Positions 58,502 through 64,000 of a stretch of DNA of 64,000 nucleotides are shown piece after piece. A model generated the notes under the pieces. It was given only the letters and a program-made list of their open reading frames with translations, was not told the DNA's origin and did not search any database. The stretch covers positions 12,077,100 to 12,141,099 of the forward strand of contig NC_084816.1 in NCBI RefSeq assembly GCF_963583255.1, given 5' to 3'. The first letter of the stretch is position 1. Every line of letters starts with the position of its first letter. The stretch comes from Pyrus communis. Its lineage: Eukaryota; Streptophyta; Magnoliopsida; Rosales; Rosaceae. The translations under genes and the position numbers were made by a program.

Positions 58502-60055
58502 TATGCAGCAAAAAATAATCCAAAAAATCATGGAGGCGACATATGGACTTTTGGGTAAAAAAGATGAGATTACCCTCGAGGCACACTGAGATTCTCATCC
58601 GCATGCCACAGACAATAATGGCTCAATCAAGGAAGAGTCAAAGGTGATTAATAGGGGATTGATGAGGAGTGATGAGAGGAATATGAAATTTATTTCATCA
58701 GCATCAGCCTAGAGAAGAGGTAGTTCACTTATGCTCGAAATATCAAATAGTTTATGATGAAACCTCGACTGCCCACAAGCCAGGCCCCGCGACCTAGGTT
58801 TCTAGGCTCAACCACACAACTAGGAAGCTCAACCCATGCTGGCTTTTCCTATATTTTTCTCTCCTTGACCAGCAGGCATGAAGATTACATGCTTAGAATT
58901 CTAGCAGCCTAGGAAGCCCTCGAGCCCTCATTTCTCTCAATCGCCAGCCTAGCCTATGTCAGGTCCAAGAGCCCAGAAGGCTTGAGACATGCGGCTCACC
59001 CAACACTACACCCCAACATCTCAAACCGTGACCCTAGCCGTCCAGCTGGCCTTGGCTCCAACCAAATCGAGCAACTTAAGTCGTGGCCCCTGCCACACCA
59101 TCTCCTTGGTCCATGCCGAACCGACTCCTGGCCCCTGCCAGTCGACGTGCTACACCACCTCAACAGTTGCCCCGCGGTAGCACCACCCAAAAAGAAGAAA
59201 AAGAAAAGTAAGTTTTTCTTACCTTGGTGTGGCGCAAAAAAGACAAAGAAATCAAGGGAATGCGGTTCTTTGCACGGGCAAGTGAAAAAGAATGCTAGGG
59301 GAAGGGGAACAAATATCCTCTAACTTTCTCTCTTTCTTGTAGGGATATATAATTACCCTCCGAAGTTCGTTTAATCCCTTACTTAAGGTAGGCTTAAGCT
59401 TTGGTGGCAATTTATTTCCCTTTCCTACAAGAATCTAATTTCCAATCAAAGTGAGAATTTACATCAAAATAGGAAACAATCTTATGTTTCCTAAAGCAAA
59501 TGAGGATCTCTACACCTACTGCATTTTCCTATGAGCAGCCCAGCAGGTGTGGGGGCATTTGTGCAGTAAAAAATAATTCAAAAATCATCGAGGCAACATG
59601 TGGACTTTTGGGTTAAAAATACGAGAATACCCTTTAGACACACCGGGATTCTCATGCGCATACAACAGACAATAACAGCTCAATCAAGGAAGAGTCAAAG
59701 GTGATCAATTGGAATTTATTTCATATTCCTATGTTCACTCCTCATCAATCCCTTATTGATTTTATGCAAAAGGTAACTCCCAAAACTTCCTATTTAATTT
59801 AGGAACAATTGCCATGTTAATTGTAGGATGTTATATCACATAATATCTTGCAATTATCACCCAAATACACCTTAAAGGGTTAGCCACTCTCCTATAAATG
59901 CCCTTCTTATCTTACTGAAACGCTACCCACAAACTCCTAAATATGTTCTTTTCAAAATTCTAATTTTGGCATCCGAGATTTTTAGGCCCAAGGCCCCCTC
60001 CATTTATCATGGGCACGTGAGGCTTTTGGCCTTAATCAAAGGTGTTATTATTTTG
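58502..60055 (+). mobile_element. small LTR-like element: two direct repeats about 1.06 kb apart
   Basis: 58502-58650 and 59560-59707 are direct repeats. They share 'gcag.aaaaaataat', 'catgtggacttttgggt', 'gagattctcat' variants and 'caatcaaggaagagtcaaag'. A purine-rich GGTGTGGGGGCATT precedes TGTGCAG at 59560, as a polypurine tract precedes a 3' LTR. A TATA-like CCTATAAATG at about 59891 fits a promoter in the right LTR. Beyond the shared part, a ~40-bp segment lies in opposite orientation in the two repeats. The interior includes an unassigned 113-codon frame (58982-59323) rich in Pro, His and Lys. No pol is present. The right limit is a guess. Confidence 0.45.
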
Positions 60056-61142
60056 TAAGTGTACTTTCGTCAAAGGAGATGTCAAAAATTTGCATCCACA
60101 TACGCCTCTTCTTCTTCCTTCTCTCGCATTCGTCTTCTTCTTCATCATTATTTTCTTCTTTCTTCTTCTTCATCTTCATTTCTTCTTTCTTCTTCATCAT
60201 CAATTTTTTCTTCTCTTCATTGTAAGTCATCAATCTTCTTCTACTTTTTCTTCTATTTCTTCTTCCGTTCAATGCCTCATGTCTAATTTTCTTTTTTGAT
60301 TTGATTTTGCAGGGGTTGTATTTGAGTTGGCTGAGTACGATAAATGGACGATGGAATTCTTCAATAATTCAGGTTTCAAATAAATAATATTTATGAATAT
60401 TTATGTTAAGTTAATAATGTTTAACATAACATAAATTAATAATATTTAATAATGTAAGCATATCTTATGTTAAATTAATTTATTTTTCACTCTAATTGAT
60501 TAGACTATATTTTACAATTTATATTATGCTTTTTATGTATTTATTTTAAAATTTATAATTTATTTGATGCTTTTTAACTCTACATGAACTCGTTCCTTAA
60601 AAAACAAAACCCAATTCGCCTAGCAACTATTTTTCTTTAATTACTCCTGTCGGATAAGAGAACACTAAAGGCCGATTTAGCCGACGGTACGTTTAAACAA
60701 TTATTCCTCCTCTCTTAAATTTTGGGCGGGAGAACTCTTGCCGTTTATACATGAATAAAGTTAAATGTCGGTTTCGGGGTCAATACCATCGGTTTTAAGG
60801 TCAATCCTGTCGCTTATGGGGTTTATCATTTTTTTTTATTCCTGTAGCTTCTAACCGACGTCACTCTTTAACTCTTGCTAAAACAAGCTCTCCCTCTTCC
60901 CTTGCCATTCCGGGCCGCTGCACATCCCTCCTTCCTTCTCCTTGCGCATCACCCCTTCTCCTTCCCGCTGCAACCCTTTTTCCTTCTTCCCGCACCCTTT
61001 CTCCTTCACGCTGCCTTCTCCTTCAATTTCCATGGAAGAAGAATTCAAGGAGCAACAATCCCAAACTGGTGCATTTTGATTTATTTACGGCTTTTATGTA
61101 TGCTTTTATATAAGCTTTGCATAAATTAAAAATTGGTCTTTT
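60056..61142. other. intergenic with a TTC-rich tract; no supported gene
   Basis: A strongly pyrimidine-rich (TTC/TCT) tract at about 60105-60265 produces open frames on both strands (for example 60042-60299 and 60048-60272) that are low-complexity and not genes. A second C/T-rich stretch lies at 60880-61030. I see no domain, RNA gene or terminal repeat. Confidence 0.45.
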
Positions 61143-61504
61143 TGTTTAGGGTTTTTATGTATATATGTATAGAATTTTTTATGTATATTTCATGTGTAAA
61201 CCATTTACAAGATGTAACATATATAGAGAAAAGGACCGGAGCAAATCACCTCCAATCAGTCCCCATGCTACTCCCTAATTTACTCCTTGAATGACTACTA
61301 ACTCTTTTACAATAACTAGGAAACATGATCCCTTAATTGTAGGCTAAAGTAAACAATCTCTTGAATAAAGTACCTAGCCCTAGCTAAGAGTTAAACAATG
61401 ACTAAAAATAGCTAGCTCCAAAAAGGTGTGACTGCAATTGATTTCCAACATTCCAGCCGAGAGAAACAACTTCCAATAGCCTCCAATCTTATAACCTTCC
61501 AACA
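61143..61504 (-). mobile_element. 3' LTR of the copia element, about 362 bp
   Basis: On the minus strand it begins TGTTGGAAGG right after the polypurine tract TTGAGGGGAG (61516-61505) and can be closed at CCCTAAACA (61143). A TATA-like CTATATATG lies in its promoter part, and AATTTAT-rich sequence follows. The 5' LTR lies beyond the window. The outer end is tentative. Confidence 0.6.
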
Positions 61505-64000
61505 CTCCCCTCAAGTTGGATCGAGGGATCCCTTGAGCCAAGCTTGGACAGAATGCACAAAAACTGAACCGTAGGAAGAGGCTTGGTAAAAATGTTAGCC
61601 AGTTGATCCTGACTGCGAGTGTAGTGAGTGTGTATGACCTTGGATTGAACTTGTGCTCAAACATAGCGGCAATCTACTTCAATATATTTCATTCTCTCAT
61701 GAAATACATGGTTGGAACCAATATGCATGGCAGCTTGATTGTCACAAAACATAGACATAGGTTCATTGTTGGGAAACGCTAAATCATGCAGAAGACTTTT
61801 TAACCAAATAGTTCACATGCAGTGGAAGCCATAGCTCGATACTTAGCTTTTGCACTGGATCGAGCTACAACATTTTGTTTCTTGCTACGCCATGTCACAA
61901 AATTGCCACCAACAAAGGTACAAAAACTGGTGGTTGATTTGCGATCAAGAGAATTGCCAACCTAATCAGCATCTATGTAACCCATGATGGTAGTGCTATC
62001 ATGCTTTGTCATCAAGAGCCCTCGACCAAACCCTTTGAAATAACGAAGAATTCTCTTCAAAATTTGCATATGGATTAATGTAGGAGCATGCATGAATTGA
62101 CTCATGATGCTCACAGCATAGGAGATATCAAGACGCGTGATTGTCAGATAAATGAGTTTTCTTACCAATCTTTGATACTCAGTGATATTAGAAAGAGCTT
62201 AACTAGAAGTAGAGAGTTGCAGCTTACTATCTAATGAAGTGTAAGCAGGTTTGTAGTCCATTAAGTCAGATTTCTTCAAAAGATCAAGGATATATTTCCT
62301 TTGATTGAGAAAGAGACCTTGTTGTGAAGTGGCAAACTCAACGCCAAGGACATATTTAAGAGTCCCCAAATCTTTGATTGCAAATTTTCTTTGAAGGGCA
62401 AGCTTGAGAGAATGAATTTCTTCAATGTTGTCACCTATAACTATAAGATCATCCACATATATTAAGACAATTAATTTCCCAACTGAGCCAATACGAACAA
62501 ATAGTGAAGAATTTGCACTGCTTCTTTGTCAACCAAACTCTTCAAGAGTGGAACTTAATTTTGCATACCATGCACGTGGAGACTGCTTCAATCCATAAAT
62601 GGATTTGTCCAGTTTACAAACCATGTCAGGGTCACTAGATTGAGGATGACATGGTGGTAGTTTCATGTACACTTCCTCCTCTAATTTCCCTTGCAAAAAA
62701 GCATTCTTCGCATCCATTTGATAGAGAGGCCAAGATCGATTTACAGCAACAGACAATAGAACCCTTACACTGTTCATCTTGGTGATTGGAGCAAAGGTTT
62801 CCTTGTAGTCCAAGCCATAAGTCTAAGTAAAGCCATGAGCTACCAAACGAGCCTTGTGCCTTTCAATAGTCCCATCCAAGTTGAACTTTGTTTTGTACAC
62901 CTAACGACTGCCCACAACTTTCTTCCCTTTGGGAAGTTTGACTGCATTCCAGGTTTTGTTATCATAAAGAGCTTGCAGTTCATCACTCATAGTAGTTCGC
63001 CAAATTTCAAGTTCATTTTCCTGTTGAAAGGTTTATGGGTCATGAGTACTATCCAAGGTACTAAGGAAGGAAGCATATGAAGGTGAGAACTGCTTATAGG
63101 AGACAAAATCCATGAAAGGATACCTACAAGTATAGGTGACATAATCATGTAGTCGAAGTGGAGGTTGTCGAACCCAAGAAAGATTTCGACGAATCGGGGC
63201 TTAAGGTTCAATGTTTGTATTTTGAGGGAAAGATAGCTCTGGTGAAAAGGTGGAAGTATCACTTGATGTAGGAGCTTCTTGGTGATAAGGAACACTAGGC
63301 AAAGGAAACATGTCACTCAAAAACTCCCCCCGATCTGCATCACTTAGTTTTTTTGAGAAATAGGGCATGTTTTCATCAAACTTTACATCCCTTGAAACCA
63401 CAAGCTTCCTTGTGATTGGATTGTAACACCTGTAACCTTTCTGAGTGGTCGAGTAACCTAGGAAGACACATTTGGTTGCTCTCAGATCCAGATTATCACG
63501 ATGTGGGGATTGGTTGTGAACGAATCAAGTGGATCCAAATACCCTTAAGTGTGAGAAATCGATTTTCCTATCTTTCAACACTTCATATGGAGACTTGAGG
63601 CAATCTATTGATAAGATAAGCAGCAGTAAGTACTCCTTGTGACCAAAATTTCTTCGGTACATCCATATGAAACATGATTGCTCTTGTCTTCTCAAGAAGG
63701 TCTCTATTTTCCTCTCGCAACCCTATTTTGTTGGGGTGTACCAACATATGTTGTTTGATGCAGAATGCCATGAATACTCAGATATTGAGACATGTTATGG
63801 GGCATATACTCAGTGTTATTGTCGAACCTTAATATATGGATTTTTAATGAAAATTGGGTGCCAACCAGTTTATGAAAATTTTGAAAAACATTGGGCAGTT
63901 CACTCTTAAATTTCAAAAGATACAACCAAGTCTTCCTTGTAAAATCATCAACAAAGGTTACAAAATACCTATATCCATCAAGGGACTCTAATATTAGACC
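61505..64000 (-). mobile_element. Ty1/copia retrotransposon polyprotein, degenerate, partial
   Basis: Reading leftward from the window edge, the integrase core comes first (HILRFDNNTEY, HQTTYVGTPQQNRVA, MFHMDVPKKFWSQGVLTAAY). Then come the integrase tail ([18 protein letters not shown], [20 protein letters not shown]) and reverse transcriptase (DYKETFAPITKMNSVRVLLS, YQMDAKNAFLQGKLEEEVYM, YGLKQSPRAWYAKL). The catalytic YVDDLIVIGDN lies near 62465-62435. RNase H follows (RPDISYAV-like TRLDISYAVSIMSQFMHAP, DAD, RKSTTSFC). Frame breaks occur at the integrase Glu motif (VARGK for VAERK, near 63710). Stops precede YGLDYKETF, follow EEFG (62528), lie near 62200 and replace Trp in DADW (near 61962). 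It is not functional. The element continues past 64000. Confidence 0.9.

Noticed and set aside
58982..59323. 113-codon Pro/His/Lys-rich frame as a host gene
   Set aside because: It lies inside an LTR-like repeat pair, overlaps frames on both strands and has no recognisable domain.
60042..60299. Phe/Ser-rich and Lys/Glu-rich frames on opposite strands
   Set aside because: Both derive from the TTC-rich tract; low complexity, no domain.

Overview
The window looks like nuclear DNA of a eudicot plant. It has GT-AG introns, AT-rich intergenic sequence, (AT)n, (GT)n and (GA)n microsatellites, and many typical plant transposable elements. The repeat flavour (Tekay-like long LTRs, CACTA elements, hAT elements ending in TAGRCCTGGCA) suggests Rosaceae, possibly the apple/pear group. 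That placement is inference from impression only.

Host genes are few. A complete four-exon secreted class III peroxidase lies at 5184-6910 (+). A broken germin-like protein gene follows at 7431-8039 (+). A complete two-exon Ole e 1/extensin-type secreted protein lies at 53041-54149 (+). A decayed single-exon fragment of a DEAH-box RNA helicase (DEAH13/DHX37-like) lies at 51590-52081 (-). The two intact genes and the germin-like relic all concern the cell wall or apoplast. They are far apart, so no operon-like logic is implied.

Most of the remainder is layered mobile DNA. 1-4.7 kb: a SINE with a 17-bp target duplication, two solo LTRs with 5-bp target duplications (CATGT, TAAGG) and a 120-bp MITE. 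8-16 kb: a Mutator-like MITE, a LINE remnant bracketed by a 13-bp duplication, a TRIM element and a copia-like LTR. 16.6-19.5 kb: a retroelement carrying an antisense open frame, related to a second copy at 55.2-58.1 kb. 20.8-22.9 kb: a tandem duplication in which one unit is clean and the other carries a MITE and a hAT element. 23-32.8 kb: a PIF/Harbinger nest, a gypsy LTR carrying two hAT insertions and a foldback, and a 2.2-kb solo LTR. 32.9-35.9 kb: a MITE split by a 2.9-kb hAT element that carries a 346-bp tandem array, itself split by a 147-bp MITE. 37.66-49.98 kb: a large degenerate CACTA (En/Spm) element with TnpA-like and TnpD-like genes, two mini-genes and five blocks of TTGCGCGACGAA hairpins. 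58.5-60 kb: a small LTR-like repeat pair. 61.1-64 kb: a degenerate Ty1/copia element on the minus strand that runs off the window.

The most unusual signals are the hairpin blocks lying between every gene of the CACTA element, the antisense frame shared by two retroelement copies, and the deeply nested insertions whose target duplications are still readable.
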